Positions 10,160 through 22,113 of a stretch of DNA of 64,000 bases are shown here, in pieces. A program made the position numbers and the translations under genes. The DNA is from Buchnera aphidicola (Aphis fabae) (GTDB lineage: Bacteria > Pseudomonadota > Gammaproteobacteria > Enterobacterales > Enterobacteriaceae): positions 558,001 through 622,000 of the forward strand of contig NZ_CP042427.1 of NCBI RefSeq assembly GCF_009069125.1, given 5' to 3'. Position 1 is the first letter of the stretch; the number at the start of each line of letters is the position of its first letter. Under the pieces are notes generated by a model. It was not told where the DNA came from. It saw only the letters and a list, made by a program, of their open reading frames with translations, and searched no databases.

Positions 10160-12076
10160 TTATTTTTTAGGATCCTTTATTTCTTCAAACTCTGCATCTA
10201 CAACATTTTCATCTTGTTTTGATGAAGCAGATTTATTTTCGTTTTTGAGATCATTTTCTGTTGTTTTTTGATGAACTTCTGTTAGTTTAGATGAAATTTT
10301 TAAAAGATTTTGTATATTTTTTTCAATTTCAGACTTATTTTCTCCCTTTAATGATTGTTCTAAATCATTTAAAGCTGATTTTATTTGTTCTTGATCTTGA
10401 ATTTCAATTTTTGTTTTATTTTCATCTAGTTGTTTTTTTGTACTATGAATTAATTGATCACCTTGATTTCGTATTTGAATTAATTCTTCAAATTTACGAT
10501 CTGCTTCGGAATTTGCTTCTGCATCATTTATCATTTTTTTAATTTCTGATTCATTTAGTCCAGAAGAAGCTTTAATTGTAATTTTTTGTTCTTTTCCTGT
10601 TTTTTTATCTTTTGCTGAAACATGTAAAATTCCATCAGAATCAATGTCGAATGTTACTTCGATTTGTGCTGTTCCTCTAGGAGCAGGTTCGATTCCATCT
10701 AAATTAAATTGTCCTAAGGACTTATTATCTAATGATCTTTTTCTTTCACCTTGTAGTACATGTATTGTTACTGCTGATTGATTATCTTCTGCTGTTGAAA
10801 AAACTTGGCTATGTTTAGTAGGAATTGTAGTATTTTTACTAATAAGTGCAGTCATTATACCACCCATAGTTTCAATTCCCAATGATAATGGAGTGACATC
10901 GAGTAATAAAACATCTTTAACATCACCTGAAAGAACTCCTCCTTGGACTGCTGCTCCAACTGCAACTGCTTCATCTGGATTTACATCTTTTCTAGGTTCT
11001 TTTCCAAAAAAATCTGCTACTTTAGATTGAACCATAGGCATTCTTGTTTGACCACCTACTAATATTATATCATTAATGTCTGAAATTGATAATCCTGCAT
11101 CTTTTAGTGCTACTTTAAGTGGTTCAATTGATCTTAATACTAAATCTTCAACTAAAGATTCGAGTTTTGAACGGGTTACTTTAATATTTAAATGTTTTGG
11201 ACCGTTAGAGTCTGCAGTAATATATGGTAAATTTACATCTGTTTGTTGTGCTGATGATAGTTCAATTTTAGCTTTTTCTGCAGATTCTTTTAAGCGTTGC
11301 ATAGCTAACGAATCGTTTCGTAAATCAATACCTTGTTCTTTTTTAAATTCATTTACTAAATAATTAATCAACCTACTATCAAAATCTTCACCTCCAAGAT
11401 GGGTGTCTCCATTTGTTGCAAGTACTTCAAATGTTTTTTCTTTGTCCACATCATCTATTTCAATAATTGATATATCGAAAGTCCCCCCACCTAAGTCATA
11501 AACAGCTATAGTCCGGTTCCCTTGGCCTTTATCTAAACCATATGCAAGTGCCGCAGCTGTTGGTTCATTTATAATTCTTTTTACTTCTAAACCAGCGATT
11601 CTACCTGCATCTTTAGTTGCTTGTCGTTGAGCATCATTAAAATAAGCAGGTACTGTAATAACTGCTTCTTTTATTGATTCTCCTAAATAATCTTCTGCAG
11701 TTTTTTTCATTTTTTTTAAAACTTCAGCAGAAATTTGAGGAGGAGCCATTTTTTTTCTTTTTACATCAATCCAAGCATCTCCATTCTCAGAATTAATTAT
11801 ATTATATGGCATGATTTTTATATCACGCTGAACTTCTTCATCTTTAAATTTTCTACCAATTAAACGTTTTATAGCAAATAAAGTATTTTTCGGATTTGTG
11901 ATAGCTTGACGTTTAGCAGGTTGGCCCACTAAAACTTCGCCTTCTTGAGTATATGCAATAATTGAAGGTGTAGTACGATCTCCTTCTGCATTCTCCAAAA
12001 CACGAGGTTTATTGCCATCCATAATAGCAACACAAGAGTTGGTTGTTCCCAAGTCAATACCAATAATTTTACCCAT
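10160..12076 (-). CDS. dnaK: Chaperone DnaK (Hsp70)
   Basis: Hsp70 ATPase and peptide-binding chaperone, 638 aa, the same length as E. coli. The ATG at 12076 ([15 protein letters not shown]) is preceded by AAGGAG; an in-frame ATG 11 codons upstream is rejected because it would cover that ribosome site. ATPase signatures [19 protein letters not shown] and [10 protein letters not shown] are present, then the [11 protein letters not shown] linker and a C-terminal lid ending [13 protein letters not shown]. Transcribed from a sigma-32-type promoter and followed by dnaJ. Confidence 0.99.
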   Translation of the reverse strand: MGKIIGIDLGTTNSCVAIMDGNKPRVLENAEGDRTTPSIIAYTQEGEVLVGQPAKRQAITNPKNTLFAIKRLIGRKFKDEEVQRDIKIMPYNIINSENGDAWIDVKRKKMAPPQISAEVLKKMKKTAEDYLGESIKEAVITVPAYFNDAQRQATKDAGRIAGLEVKRIINEPTAAALAYGLDKGQGNRTIAVYDLGGGTFDISIIEIDDVDKEKTFEVLATNGDTHLGGEDFDSRLINYLVNEFKKEQGIDLRNDSLAMQRLKESAEKAKIELSSAQQTDVNLPYITADSNGPKHLNIKVTRSKLESLVEDLVLRSIEPLKVALKDAGLSISDINDIILVGGQTRMPMVQSKVADFFGKEPRKDVNPDEAVAVGAAVQGGVLSGDVKDVLLLDVTPLSLGIETMGGIMTALISKNTTIPTKHSQVFSTAEDNQSAVTIHVLQGERKRSLDNKSLGQFNLDGIEPAPRGTAQIEVTFDIDSDGILHVSAKDKKTGKEQKITIKASSGLNESEIKKMINDAEANSEADRKFEELIQIRNQGDQLIHSTKKQLDENKTKIEIQDQEQIKSALNDLEQSLKGENKSEIEKNIQNLLKISSKLTEVHQKTTENDLKNENKSASSKQDENVVDAEFEEIKDPKK

Positions 12077-12407
12077 TGTATTCTCCTTTTTAAAAAATTG
12101 GGTTTTCAACCCTTATGTAGCTATTTTTTTGGCTTTGATTAGCAACATAGGATTGTATTTCATAATTATCTATCAGTGTTTTGATTATTAGATGGGGTCT
12201 TTTTTTTAGTCATCAAGGTCTAAGTCTAAAAAAAATGAATTTTTAAATTGGTTTAAATAGAATATAACTTTCCTTACGAAACATAATTTATTATTTTATA
12301 TTTTTCATGTATATTAAATTTTTTATTCATTTAAAAAAAATAAAATTATAAAATATTTATAATATTTATTTACTTTATTTGTGTAAAATGGATTTTGAGG
12401 TGATTTT
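12077..12407. other. dnaK / nuoA divergent regulatory spacer
   Basis: This 331-bp gene-free stretch separates the divergent dnaK and nuoA genes. It holds the heat-shock promoter for dnaK, a small 5-bp hairpin with arms at 12100-12104 and 12108-12112 within the dnaK leader, and, near nuoA, TATAAT at 12358-12363 plus a GAGG ribosome site at 12397-12400. No convincing -35 pairs with that TATAAT at normal spacing, so the nuo promoter is not called. No gene remnant is evident. Confidence 0.6.
12192..12217 (-). promoter_or_regulatory. Sigma-32 (heat-shock) promoter of dnaKJ
   Basis: On the minus strand the sequence reads CTTGAT (12212-12217), a 14-nt spacer, then CCCCAT (12192-12197) followed by CTA. 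This matches the sigma-32 consensus CTTGAA-N13-15-CCCCATNT and closely resembles the E. coli dnaK P1 promoter as I remember it, including CTTGATGAC. Transcription would begin about 110 nt before the dnaK start. Its GC content stands out from the surrounding DNA, which suggests selection. Confidence 0.88.
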
Positions 12408-12791
12408 ATGTTTGTATTAAATACATTTGATATCGGCGAATGTTTGTCTTTTTTATGTTTTATTTCTGTTTCATTGATTTTTTGTTTTTTTATGTTATTT
12501 GCAAGTTCAGTTTTAGGAGGAAAATCATTATCAAGATACAAACATACTCCTTTTGAATCAGGTATTGATCCAGTTGGAGATACTTCTTTGCATTTTTCTA
12601 TTAAGTTTTATTTGGTTGCCATGTTTTTTGTAATATTTGATGTTGAATCTCTTTATCTGTATGTATGGTCTGTTAGTATAATTGAAACTGCTTGGAAAGG
12701 GTTTATTGAAGCTTTTATTTTTATTTTGTTTCTTTTATTGTCATTATTTTATTTAATTCGCATTAAAGCATTAAATTGGGTACATAAATAA
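12408..12791 (+). CDS. nuoA: NADH-quinone oxidoreductase subunit A
   Basis: Membrane subunit of complex I, 127 aa (E. coli 147; shorter at both ends). Three hydrophobic segments are visible, and the conserved loop [10 protein letters not shown] followed by [19 protein letters not shown] is intact; the Cys found in this loop in some species is Ser here, as in E. coli. The ATG at 12408 follows GAGG. First gene of the nuo operon, 35 nt before nuoB. Confidence 0.96.
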   Translation: MFVLNTFDIGECLSFLCFISVSLIFCFFMLFASSVLGGKSLSRYKHTPFESGIDPVGDTSLHFSIKFYLVAMFFVIFDVESLYLYVWSVSIIETAWKGFIEAFIFILFLLLSLFYLIRIKALNWVHK

Positions 12792-12826
12792 AATATTTAA
12801 ATTCATTATATTTAGGATATAATTTA

Positions 12827-13513
12827 ATGAAACGTAAAATGCATTATACTTTGACTCGAGCAGAAACAAAACATTCTAATAAAAAATATCCAAAAGAAGA
12901 AACTAATCTTGTTGAAGATCCTGTAGAAAGTTATTTAAAAAAAAATATTTTTATAGGAAAAGTTCATCAGTTACTTCATAAGTTAGTTAATTGGGGTCGA
13001 AAAAATTCTCTTTGGCCTTATAATTTTGGGTTATCTTGTTGTTATGTGGAAATGGTGACTGCTTTTACTTCTGTACATGATGTAGCTCGTTTTGGATCTG
13101 AAGTCTTAAGAGCTTCTCCAAGACAAGCTGATGTCATGGTAATTGCAGGTACACCATTTGTTAAAATGGCTCCTATTATTCAAAGATTATATGATCAAAT
13201 GTTAGAACCTAAATGGGTTATTTCCATGGGTGCATGTGCTAATTCAGGTGGAATGTATGATATTTATTCTGTTGTTCAAGGGGTAGATAAATTTTTACCA
13301 GTAGATATTTATATTCCTGGTTGTCCACCTAGGCCCGAAGCATATATACATGCTTTAAGACTTCTTCAAAATTCAATTCATGAAGAAAGAAGACCATTGT
13401 CTTGGGTTGTTGGCGAGCAAGGTATATATAGAAAACAATTATTATCAGAAAAAGAAAAAAAAAGAAGCAAAAGAATTTCAATTGTTAACCTTCCAACAGC
13501 AGAAAAAATTTAA
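12827..13513 (+). CDS. nuoB: NADH-quinone oxidoreductase subunit B
   Basis: Carries cluster N2, which hands electrons to quinone; 228 aa. The tandem cysteines in GLSCCYVEM and the Cys in GACANSGG and GCPPRPEAY are the N2 ligands. The ATG at 12827 has AGGA 9 nt upstream; an ATG four codons later (12839, MHYTLTR) aligns with the E. coli start MDYTLTR and is a possible alternative. Part of the peripheral arm with NuoCD and NuoI. Confidence 0.97.
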   Translation: MKRKMHYTLTRAETKHSNKKYPKEETNLVEDPVESYLKKNIFIGKVHQLLHKLVNWGRKNSLWPYNFGLSCCYVEMVTAFTSVHDVARFGSEVLRASPRQADVMVIAGTPFVKMAPIIQRLYDQMLEPKWVISMGACANSGGMYDIYSVVQGVDKFLPVDIYIPGCPPRPEAYIHALRLLQNSIHEERRPLSWVVGEQGIYRKQLLSEKEKKRSKRISIVNLPTAEKI

Positions 13514-13601
13514 TTTTTTATGAAAAATAATATCTTATTTAAAGATAATAAAAATTTAAAAAAATATTTAAGCTTTAAAAATCAATCATAATGAGAAATC
13601 C

Positions 13602-15404
13602 ATGATAGATGAAATTGTAAATAAAAGTAGTTTTTTAAGTGAAAATACTAATAAAGATAATCTAAATGATTTAGTTTTTAAGGAATTATTTGATATCTTT
13701 GGTGAAGATTTTTGTATTATTCAAAAAACTAAAATAGGTTTTCCGATCATTTGGTTAAATAAAACTTTTTTATTACAAGTTATTAAATTTTTATTTAATT
13801 CATCTTATTCTTACAATATGCTTTTTGATTTACATGGTGTTGATGAACGTTTTCGATTGCATAGAGAAGATCTTCCTCCAGCTGATTTTTCAGTTTTTTA
13901 TCATTTAATCTCTATTAAATATAATATTGATTTTATGATCAAAGTACCTTTATTAGAAAATGATTTAATTTTATCTACATGCACTACCTTGTTTCCTAAT
14001 GCAAATTGGTACGAACGAGAAACATGGGAAATGTTTGGTATTATTTTTAAAAATCATTCAAATTTAACTCGTATTATTATGCCAAATACATGGACAGGAC
14101 ATCCGTTAAGAAAAGACTTTCCAGCTAGAGCTACTGAGTTTCAAGCTTTTTTCTTAAATGACGAGAAAGAAGATTTAGAAATGGAAAGTTTAAAGTTTAA
14201 ACCTGAATTATGGGGGATGAAAAGAAAAAACGATAATGTAGATTTTATGTTTCTAAATTTAGGTCCGAATCATCCTTCTGCTCATGGTGCTTTTAGAATT
14301 ATTTTGCAATTAGATGGTGAGAATATTGTTGATTGCGTACCTGATATAGGATATCACCATCGGGGTGCGGAAAAAATGGCAGAACGTCAATCATGGCATA
14401 GTTATATTCCATATACAGACCGAATTGAATATTTAGGTGGTTGTGTTAATGAAATGCCGTATGTATTAGCAGTAGAAAAATTAGCTGATATTTCCGTTCC
14501 AGAAAAAGTAGAAGTTATTCGAGTCATGTTATCAGAGTTATTTCGAATTAATAGTCATTTATTATATATTTCAACGTTTATTCAAGATGTAGGATGTATG
14601 ACACCTGTTTTTTTTGCTTTTACAGATCGTCAAAAAATTTATGATATAATTGAAGCAATAACTGGGGCAAGAATGCATCCTGCTTGGTTTCGTATTGGTG
14701 GTGTAGCCCATGATCTGCCAAAAGGATGGAATATATTATTAAAGAATTTTCTCGAATGGATGCCAAAAAGATTAAAATATTATACAGATGTAGCTTTAAA
14801 AAATACTATTTTAATTAGTCGATCTAAAGGTATTGCTAAATACTCTCAAAAAGAAGCTTTGAAGTGGGGTGTAACAGGTGCTGGTTTACGTGCGACTGGT
14901 TTAGATTTTGATGTAAGAAAATGGAGACCTTATTCTGGATATCAAAACTATACTTTTGAAGTGCCTATTGGTAGTGGAATAAGTGATTGTTACTCTAGAG
15001 TAATGATCAAAGTAGAAGAAGTTTATCAAAGTCTTTCAATTTTAAAGCAATGTTTAAATAACATGCCAGAAGGTCCTTTTAAAGCAGAACATCCACTAAC
15101 AACTCCACCTCCCAAAGAAAATGTTTTAAAAGACATTGATAGTATGATTACTCATTTTTTACAAGTTTCATGGGGTCCTGTCATTCCGGCGAATGAAAGT
15201 TTTCAAATGATTGAAGCAACTAAAGGTATTAATAGTTATTATTTAATTAGTGATGGTGGTACTATGAGTTATAGAACGAGAATACGTACGCCTAGTTTTC
15301 CACATTTACAACAAATACCTTCAGTGATTCGTGGAAGTTTAATATCAGATTTAATTGTATATTTAGGAAGCATAGATTTTGTTATGTCAGACGTGGATAG
15401 ATAA
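13602..15404 (+). CDS. nuoC: NADH-quinone oxidoreductase fused subunits C and D
   Basis: A single 600-aa chain equals NuoC (about residues 1-180; 30-kDa subunit, with [10 protein letters not shown] and HPLRKDFP) fused to NuoD (about 210-600; 49-kDa subunit, with [12 protein letters not shown], the quinone-site region and C-terminal DVDR). The fusion is normal in Enterobacterales, where it is named nuoC or nuoCD. It helps form the quinone pocket next to NuoB. nuoE starts 2 nt after its stop. Confidence 0.98.
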   Translation: MIDEIVNKSSFLSENTNKDNLNDLVFKELFDIFGEDFCIIQKTKIGFPIIWLNKTFLLQVIKFLFNSSYSYNMLFDLHGVDERFRLHREDLPPADFSVFYHLISIKYNIDFMIKVPLLENDLILSTCTTLFPNANWYERETWEMFGIIFKNHSNLTRIIMPNTWTGHPLRKDFPARATEFQAFFLNDEKEDLEMESLKFKPELWGMKRKNDNVDFMFLNLGPNHPSAHGAFRIILQLDGENIVDCVPDIGYHHRGAEKMAERQSWHSYIPYTDRIEYLGGCVNEMPYVLAVEKLADISVPEKVEVIRVMLSELFRINSHLLYISTFIQDVGCMTPVFFAFTDRQKIYDIIEAITGARMHPAWFRIGGVAHDLPKGWNILLKNFLEWMPKRLKYYTDVALKNTILISRSKGIAKYSQKEALKWGVTGAGLRATGLDFDVRKWRPYSGYQNYTFEVPIGSGISDCYSRVMIKVEEVYQSLSILKQCLNNMPEGPFKAEHPLTTPPPKENVLKDIDSMITHFLQVSWGPVIPANESFQMIEATKGINSYYLISDGGTMSYRTRIRTPSFPHLQQIPSVIRGSLISDLIVYLGSIDFVMSDVDR

Positions 15405-15406
15405 TC

Positions 15407-15915
15407 ATGGATAAAAAAAAAGAAAATTAAGAGAAATTTCTACAAAATTTGTATTAAGTTCCTTCGAAATTAATGAAATAGAAAATCAAAAAAAGCATTA
15501 TGAAAGTTATAGAGCAATTGCTATAGAAGCCTTAAAAATTGTTCAGAAACAACGTGGATGGGTTTCTAATCAAGCTATTGTTGAAATTTCTAAAATACTT
15601 AATATTAGTGCCAGTGATGTAGAAAGTATAGCAACTTTTTATAGTCAAATCTATCGTCAACCTGTAGGACGGAATATAATTCGTTATTGTGATAGCGTAG
15701 TTTGTTATTTAACAGGCTATCAAAAAATTAAAAAAGTACTAGAAAAACATTTATCGATTCAAACAGGTCATACTACTATAGATAAAAGATTTACATTATT
15801 ACCAATTTGTTGTTTAGGAAACTGTGATCACAGTCCAACTATTATGATCAATGAGGATCTACATTCTAAATTAACTCCAGAATCTGTACTAAATTTACTG
15901 GAATCATATAAATGA
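15407..15915 (+). CDS. nuoE: NADH-quinone oxidoreductase subunit E, frame interrupted at an A9 tract
   Basis: The 24-kDa thioredoxin-like subunit that holds 2Fe-2S cluster N1a. The body (from about 15427) is intact: [23 protein letters not shown], and the four cysteines in RYCDSVVC and PICCLGNC. From the only good start, ATG at 15407, two nt after nuoCD, the frame runs ATG-GAT-(AAA)3-GAA-AAT-TAA and stops after 7 codons. Ten A instead of nine at 15413-15421, or a -1 slip there, gives about 169 aa (E. coli 166). No alternative ATG, GTG or TTG start lies near the beginning of the downstream frame. It ends in an ATGA overlap with nuoF. Complex I needs it, so rescue by slippage or a sequence error is likelier than loss; automated annotation may label it a pseudogene. 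Confidence 0.85.
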
Positions 15916-17258
15916 ATAAAAAAATTGTTCGTATGGAAGAAACTCATCCATTAACATGGAGAATGCGTGATGATAAAAAAACTGTTTGGATTGAAGAATA
16001 TTCTAATAAAAATGGTTATTCTGCTTTTAAGAAAGCATTACATCAAATAACTCCAAAAGATGCTATTAATCTAGTTAAAGAATCAGGTTTAAAAGGAAGA
16101 GGAGGAGCAGGTTTCTCAACAGGTTTAAAATGGAGTTTAATGCCAGAAAAAATTAATAATAAAGAACATCGTTACTTATTATGTAATGCAGATGAGATGG
16201 AACCAGGTACTTATAAGGATAGGTTATTAATAGAGCAGCTTCCTCATCAATTGATTGAAGGAATATTATTATCAGCTTTTGCGATACAAGCTACTCGTGG
16301 TTATATTTTTTTAAGAGGAGAATATATTAAAGGAGAATATGTTTTAAAAAAATCTATACAGGAAGCAATTAATTCTGGTTATATTGGTTTAAATATTTTA
16401 AATAGCGGATTTAATTTTGATTTATTTTTACATACTGGAGCTGGTCGTTATATTTGTGGTGAAGAAACAGCTTTAATTAATTCATTAGAAGGTCGAAGAG
16501 CAAATCCTAGATTTAAGCCTCCATTTCCTGCAACTTTTGGACTATGGGGAAAGCCCACTTGTGTTAATAATGTTGAAACTTTATCTAATGTTCCATCTAT
16601 TATATTAAATGGCTCTAATTGGTATAAAAATTTATCTAAAAGTTCTGATACTGGTACAAAGTTAATGGGTTTTTCAGGAAAAGTGAATAACCCTGGTGTT
16701 TGGGAATTACCATTTGGTATAACTGCACGTGAAATATTAGAAGATTATGCACTTGGAATGCGATCAGGTTTATCTTTAAAAGCGTGGCAACCAGGAGGTG
16801 CGGGTACTGATTTTCTTACGCCAAAACACTTAGATTTATCTATGGATTTTACTACTATTTCAAAAGCAGGTAGTCGTTTAGGAACTGCACTTGCTATGGC
16901 TGTTGATAATGAAATTAATATGGTATCACTTGTATATAATATAGAAAAGTTTTTCGCTCGTGAATCATGTGGTTTATGTACACCTTGTAGAGATGGTTTA
17001 CCTTGGGTTGTCAAAATATTACGTAGTTTAAAAAATAAAGATGGCCAAAGTAATGATATAAAAATTTTAGAACAATTGTGTATTTCTCTAAGCCCAGGAA
17101 AAACGTTTTGTGCTCATGCGCCTGGGGCAATTGAACCATTGCAAAGTGCTATAAAATATTTTCGTTCAGAATTTGAAGATGGAATTAGTATAAACAAAAC
17201 AAATTTAAATAAAAATATTACTGGGATTCAATCTAATAAATTTAACTTAAAATTTTAA
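15912..17258 (+). CDS. nuoF: NADH-quinone oxidoreductase subunit F (NADH/FMN/4Fe-4S)
   Basis: NADH dehydrogenase subunit that binds NADH, FMN and cluster N3; 448 aa. The NAD/FMN Gly-rich site [10 protein letters not shown] is near residue 65; FMN-binding [13 protein letters not shown] and [13 protein letters not shown] follow; N3 ligands are in [12 protein letters not shown] plus the later Cys in KTFCAHAP. Its start overlaps the nuoE stop by 4 nt. With NuoE and NuoG it forms the electron-input module. Confidence 0.98.
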   Translation: MNKKIVRMEETHPLTWRMRDDKKTVWIEEYSNKNGYSAFKKALHQITPKDAINLVKESGLKGRGGAGFSTGLKWSLMPEKINNKEHRYLLCNADEMEPGTYKDRLLIEQLPHQLIEGILLSAFAIQATRGYIFLRGEYIKGEYVLKKSIQEAINSGYIGLNILNSGFNFDLFLHTGAGRYICGEETALINSLEGRRANPRFKPPFPATFGLWGKPTCVNNVETLSNVPSIILNGSNWYKNLSKSSDTGTKLMGFSGKVNNPGVWELPFGITAREILEDYALGMRSGLSLKAWQPGGAGTDFLTPKHLDLSMDFTTISKAGSRLGTALAMAVDNEINMVSLVYNIEKFFARESCGLCTPCRDGLPWVVKILRSLKNKDGQSNDIKILEQLCISLSPGKTFCAHAPGAIEPLQSAIKYFRSEFEDGISINKTNLNKNITGIQSNKFNLKF

Positions 17259-17305
17259 TTTTTAAATATAAATTTATTCTTAAAAAAGTTCTGGAATTTT
17301 CTATT

Positions 17306-20029
17306 ATGTTTAAAATTTATATAAATAATAAAGAATATTATGTAAATAAATCTGATAATTTACTACAGGTGTGTCTTTCAATTGGATTGGATATTCCTTA
17401 TTTTTGTTGGCATCCTAAGTTAGGAAGTGTAGGAGCTTGTCGACAATGTGCTGTAACTCAGTATAATAGTTTTTCAGATTCTCAAGGACGACTTATTATG
17501 TCTTGTATGACACCTGTAATAGATGGAACTATTATATCAACTAATGATAATATATCAGAATCATTTAGAAGAAGTATAGTAGAGTTATTGTTAACAAATC
17601 ATCCACATGACTGTCCTGTATGTGAGGAAGGTGGTAATTGTCATTTACAAGATATGACAGTGATGAATAAACATCATACTCGAAATTATCGATTTTCAAA
17701 AAGAACACATAAAAATCAATATTTAGGTTCTTTTATTAAACATGAAATGAATCGTTGTATTGGATGTTATCGTTGTGTTCGATACTATAAAGATTATGCA
17801 GGTGGGACTGATTTAAATGTTTATGGTGCTAATAATAATATTTACTTTGGTCGAACAGAAGATGGAATTTTAGAAAATGAGCATTCAGGTAACTTAATTG
17901 AAATATGTCCTACTGGAGTTTTTACTGATAAAACACATTCTAAACAATACAATCGAAAATGGGATATGCAATATGCTCCTAGTATATGTCAAAGTTGTAG
18001 TATAGGTTGTAATATTAGTATAGGTGAACGACATGGTGAAATACGTCGTATAGAAAATAGATATCATCAAAATATAAATCATTATTTCATTTGTGATTTA
18101 GGGCGTTTTGGATATTCACATAATTATTTAAATAAACGTCCTAAAAATCCTTCTCATGTATTTCATGGAAATTTAAAAATATTAAGTTTTACTGAAGCAA
18201 TAGAAGAAGGGGTAAATTTTTTTCAACGTTATAAACATATAATTGGTATTGGTTCTGCACGTACTAGCATAGAAAACAATTTTGCATTACAAGAATTAGT
18301 CGGAGAAAATAATTTTTCTCATGGAATGTCTCTTAAGGAAGACGCTTGTTTAAAATTAATTTTAAATGTTCTTAAAAATAACGATTTATATATTCCATCT
18401 TTAAAAGAAATTGAAAGTTATGACGTTATTTTAATTCTTGGAGAAGATTTAACACAAACGTCACCTCGTGTTGCATTAGCAGTACGTCAAGCTATTAAAA
18501 ATAAAGCTAAAGATATAGCTGAATTAAACGGAATACCTCGATGGAATGCTACAGTTGTATCTAATATTTCAGAAAATTATAAAAATTCTTTATATATTAC
18601 TCATACACACGAAACTAAATTAGATGATATTTCTGATTGGTCTTATTTTGCATCAACTAATGATCAATCAAAATTCGGTTCTGCAATTGCTCATAATTTA
18701 GATCCTCTCTTACCAGCTATCGAAGATTTAAGTCCATTTTTACTTGAAAAAGCTAATTTTATCTCAAAAAAATTACTGCATGCAAAAAAAGTACTAATTA
18801 TTTCTGGTATGCATTCATTTAGTACATCAATTATAAAGACCGCTATTAATTTATCTATATCTATTAAGAAGAAAAAGACCAATCATGTTGCTCTTACTTT
18901 TTTAACATCTTGTTCAAATACGTTAGGATTGGGATTAATTGGTGGAATTTCTATAGAAGAAGTATGCCAACGATTAAGTAAAAAAGAAGTAGATGCAATT
19001 ATATGTATGGAATACGATTTATATCGTTATCTGTCTAAATACGATTGTGATGTTTTTTTAAAAAATAAAAATAATATTTTATCAATAGATCATCAATATA
19101 CTGACACTTATAAAAATTCTACATTGAATTTACCTTGTGTTAATTTTTCAGAAAGTTCTGGTACAGTAATTAATTTTGAAGGTAGAGCACAACGTTTTTT
19201 TCAAGTTTATGATCCAATGTTTTTAAATCAAAAAAACTGTCTTTATGAAAGTTGGAAATGGTTACATTTCATTCAATGTAAATTTTTAAATCAAGAAATA
19301 TCTTGGTTTAATTTAGATGATGTGATTGTTTCGTATAGTAATAAGTATCCTATTTTTAAAAAGATAAAAATATCTTTACCAAGTGCGAATTTCCGAATCA
19401 ATAATCAAAAGATTGCTCGCTCTCCTAATCGTTATAGTGGTAGAACTGCTTTACAATCTCATATTAATATTCATGAAATTTCTCAACCTAATGATATTAA
19501 TACTATGTTTTCTTTTTCTATGGAAGGTTTTAATCAACCTAATAAATCTTTTTCATATATTCCATTTGCTTGGTTTCCTGGATGGAATTCACCACAAGCA
19601 TGGAATAAATTTCAAATAGAAGTTGGGAAAAAATCAGTAGCGGGAGATTCAGGTGTTCATTTATTTAAAGATAATAGAAAAGTTAAAGATATTTATCTAA
19701 ATTTTAAAAGTAATATTAAAAAAAGAAATTGGTATGTAATCCCATATTACCATATTTTTGGGAATGAAGAATTAACACAATATTCATCTATTATTCAAGA
19801 TAACATAGTTATACCATATGTTTTGATAAATAAATTAGATGCGTTAGAAATAGGTTTAAAAAAACATTCTATAATTGAGTTTCATTGTTTAAATAAAAAT
19901 TTTCGTTTAAATATAAGATTATCTAAGAATTTGAATAGAAAACAAATTGGATTACCTATAGGAAGAAAAGGCTTTCCTATTGCTCTAGTTGGGAAAGAAA
20001 TTAAATATATAAGAGAATTTATTAAATGA
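17306..20029 (+). CDS. nuoG: NADH-quinone oxidoreductase subunit G
   Basis: Largest peripheral subunit, 907 aa (E. coli 908). An N-terminal 2Fe-2S ferredoxin domain ([15 protein letters not shown]), the His-Cys ligated 4Fe-4S region ([12 protein letters not shown]), [10 protein letters not shown], and the N7 cysteines (CQSCSIGC with a later FICDLGRFG) are all seen. The remainder is a molybdopterin-oxidoreductase fold without cofactor, more diverged, as is usual for this subunit. The stop overlaps nuoH by 4 nt. Confidence 0.97.
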   Translation: MFKIYINNKEYYVNKSDNLLQVCLSIGLDIPYFCWHPKLGSVGACRQCAVTQYNSFSDSQGRLIMSCMTPVIDGTIISTNDNISESFRRSIVELLLTNHPHDCPVCEEGGNCHLQDMTVMNKHHTRNYRFSKRTHKNQYLGSFIKHEMNRCIGCYRCVRYYKDYAGGTDLNVYGANNNIYFGRTEDGILENEHSGNLIEICPTGVFTDKTHSKQYNRKWDMQYAPSICQSCSIGCNISIGERHGEIRRIENRYHQNINHYFICDLGRFGYSHNYLNKRPKNPSHVFHGNLKILSFTEAIEEGVNFFQRYKHIIGIGSARTSIENNFALQELVGENNFSHGMSLKEDACLKLILNVLKNNDLYIPSLKEIESYDVILILGEDLTQTSPRVALAVRQAIKNKAKDIAELNGIPRWNATVVSNISENYKNSLYITHTHETKLDDISDWSYFASTNDQSKFGSAIAHNLDPLLPAIEDLSPFLLEKANFISKKLLHAKKVLIISGMHSFSTSIIKTAINLSISIKKKKTNHVALTFLTSCSNTLGLGLIGGISIEEVCQRLSKKEVDAIICMEYDLYRYLSKYDCDVFLKNKNNILSIDHQYTDTYKNSTLNLPCVNFSESSGTVINFEGRAQRFFQVYDPMFLNQKNCLYESWKWLHFIQCKFLNQEISWFNLDDVIVSYSNKYPIFKKIKISLPSANFRINNQKIARSPNRYSGRTALQSHINIHEISQPNDINTMFSFSMEGFNQPNKSFSYIPFAWFPGWNSPQAWNKFQIEVGKKSVAGDSGVHLFKDNRKVKDIYLNFKSNIKKRNWYVIPYYHIFGNEELTQYSSIIQDNIVIPYVLINKLDALEIGLKKHSIIEFHCLNKNFRLNIRLSKNLNRKQIGLPIGRKGFPIALVGKEIKYIREFIK

Positions 20030-20994
20030 AATACTTGGGAATAGATATATTGGAAATATTTTTAGGATTTTTTAGAATCACATCATTTGTTGTTTTGGTT
20101 GTATTTTTTTCAGCAATGTTAAGTATTTTTGAACGTCGACTATTAGCATTTTTTCAAAATAGACATGGTCCTAATCGAGTTGGTTATTTTGGTAGTTTAC
20201 AACTGTGTGCAGATATGATTAAAATTTTATTTAAAGAAGACTGGGTTCCAAAATTTAGTAAAAAATTTATTTTTATTTTATCTCCAATTATATCTTTTAT
20301 TTCTTTATTATTTGTAATTCCAATCATTCCATTTATTCCAAATAATCCAATAATTAACTTAAATATAGGAGTTTTATTTTTTTTAATGATGGCAGGTTTA
20401 TCTGTTTATGCAATATTATTTGCAGGTTGGTCCAGTAACAATAAATATGCTTTATTAGGAGCTATTCGAGCTTCTGCTCAAACTTTAAGTTATGAAGTGT
20501 TTTTAGGTTTGTCGTTAATGGGAGTTGTTGCAAAATCAGGTTCATTTTCAATAATTGATATTGTAAATAATCAAAAAGAAATTTGGAATATTATACCTCA
20601 ATTTTTTGGTTTTTTATCTTTTTTTATAGCTGGATTGGCTGTTTGTCATAGACATCCTTTTGATCAACCCGAGTCTGAACAAGAATTGGCTGATGGTTAT
20701 CATATTGAATATTCTGGTATGAAATTTGGATTTTTTTTTATTGGAGAATATATTTCAATTGTTACAATTTCATCATTAATAACAGTAATGTTTTTTGGTG
20801 GTTGTTTTGGTTTCGGAAGACCCAGTTTTTTTTGGTTTTTCTTAAAAATGATGTTTTTTATTATTCTATTTATTTTAATTCGAGCATCCTTGCCAAGACC
20901 TAGATATGATCAGATATTATCTTTTGGATGGAAAATATGTCTACCTCTGACCTTATTAAACTTGCTTATAACAGCTTTTTTTATATTGATTTAA
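20026..20994 (+). CDS. nuoH: NADH-quinone oxidoreductase subunit H
   Basis: Membrane subunit (ND1 homologue) that lines the quinone entry channel, 322 aa with about eight membrane segments. Conserved [18 protein letters not shown] and the acidic loop [22 protein letters not shown] are intact. It begins in an ATGA overlap with nuoG and ends 24 nt before nuoI. Confidence 0.97.
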   Translation: MKYLGIDILEIFLGFFRITSFVVLVVFFSAMLSIFERRLLAFFQNRHGPNRVGYFGSLQLCADMIKILFKEDWVPKFSKKFIFILSPIISFISLLFVIPIIPFIPNNPIINLNIGVLFFLMMAGLSVYAILFAGWSSNNKYALLGAIRASAQTLSYEVFLGLSLMGVVAKSGSFSIIDIVNNQKEIWNIIPQFFGFLSFFIAGLAVCHRHPFDQPESEQELADGYHIEYSGMKFGFFFIGEYISIVTISSLITVMFFGGCFGFGRPSFFWFFLKMMFFIILFILIRASLPRPRYDQILSFGWKICLPLTLLNLLITAFFILI

Positions 20995-21018
20995 ACTTTA
21001 TTAAAAGAGATTTTATTT

Positions 21019-21561
21019 ATGAACTTAAAAAAAATCATTATTGGATTTTTTACGCAAATAAGAAGTATTTGGATGATTTTTATAAATATATTTTCTAAAT
21101 CTGAAACTAAGTTATATCCAGAAGAAAAAGTTTATTTACCGCCTAGATATCGTGGTCGTGTTATATTAACAAGAAATTTAAATGGAGACGAGCGTTGTGT
21201 TGCATGTAACTTATGTGCAGTAGTTTGTCCGGTTGATTGTATTTCTTTACAAAAATCCGAAAAAGTAGGTGGTCGTTGGTATCCTGAATTTTTTAGAATT
21301 AATTTTTCTCGTTGTATTTTTTGCGGTTTATGTGAGGAAGCTTGTCCTACTGCTGCAATTCAATTAACTTCAGACTTTGAATTATCAGACTTTAAAAGGT
21401 ATAATTTAGTTTATGAAAAAAAAGATTTATTAATTTCTGGTCCTGGAAAATATCCTGATTATAATTTTTATCATTTTTCAGGTGCACTTATTAGTGGTAA
21501 AAAGACAGGTGAATTAGATATAGAATCATCACCTATTAATGTTAAGACTTTGTTGCCATAG
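21019..21561 (+). CDS. nuoI: NADH-quinone oxidoreductase subunit I
   Basis: Ferredoxin-like subunit with two 4Fe-4S clusters (N6a and N6b), 180 aa, the same length as E. coli. The cluster motifs are [15 protein letters not shown] and [16 protein letters not shown]. It links the NuoG side to cluster N2 in NuoB. The N-terminal amphipathic helix that lies on the membrane is present. Confidence 0.98.
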   Translation: MNLKKIIIGFFTQIRSIWMIFINIFSKSETKLYPEEKVYLPPRYRGRVILTRNLNGDERCVACNLCAVVCPVDCISLQKSEKVGGRWYPEFFRINFSRCIFCGLCEEACPTAAIQLTSDFELSDFKRYNLVYEKKDLLISGPGKYPDYNFYHFSGALISGKKTGELDIESSPINVKTLLP

Positions 21562-21572
21562 GATATTATTAA

Positions 21573-22079
21573 ATGAATTTCGCTTTTTATATATGTTCTT
21601 GTATAGCTATAATTTCTACTTTTTTAGTCATTATTCAAAAAAACGCAGTTTATTCTTTACTATATTTAATAATTTCTATTTTATCAATATCAGGTATTTT
21701 TTTTACAATTGGCGCTTTTTTTGCAGGTGCTATTGAGGTAATTATATATGCAGGAGCAATTATAGTTTTATTTGTTTTTGTTATTATGATGTTAAATCTT
21801 GGTAAAAAAGATGATATGCAAGAAAAAAAATATTTACATCCTATTTTTTGGGTTACACCAAGTTGTTTAACGTTGGTTTTGTTTTTATCAATGACATATG
21901 TTATTTTTTTTCTAAGAGATAAAAAAATAGACTTTTTTTTAATGAATACTAAAATTATAGGCATTAGTTTATTTGGTCCTTATTTATTATTAGTTGAACT
22001 TGCTTCGTTTCTTTTGTTATCTGCTTTAGTTGTAGTTTTTCATATTGGTACTGAAAAAAAAATAACTCAAAAAAAATAA
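21573..22079 (+). CDS. nuoJ: NADH-quinone oxidoreductase subunit J
   Basis: Membrane subunit (ND6 homologue), 168 aa (E. coli 184) with about five hydrophobic helices. The conserved third helix EVIIYAGAIIVLFVFVIMML, with its pi-bulge region and Glu, is recognisable. It shows less identity to E. coli than its neighbours, as is usual for this subunit. 11 nt after nuoI. Confidence 0.95.
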   Translation: MNFAFYICSCIAIISTFLVIIQKNAVYSLLYLIISILSISGIFFTIGAFFAGAIEVIIYAGAIIVLFVFVIMMLNLGKKDDMQEKKYLHPIFWVTPSCLTLVLFLSMTYVIFFLRDKKIDFFLMNTKIIGISLFGPYLLLVELASFLLLSALVVVFHIGTEKKITQKK

Positions 22080-22113
22080 TCATAACTTCTTAATTTTTCA
22101 AGGATAACGATTG

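Noticed and set aside
12357..12364. TATAAT as the nuoA promoter -10 box
   Set aside because: No acceptable -35 lies 16-18 nt upstream, and TATAAT-like strings are expected often at this base composition.
19383..19619. Overlapping 78-codon hydrophobic frame within nuoG on the plus strand
   Set aside because: It lies entirely inside conserved nuoG coding sequence in another frame and lacks a ribosome site.
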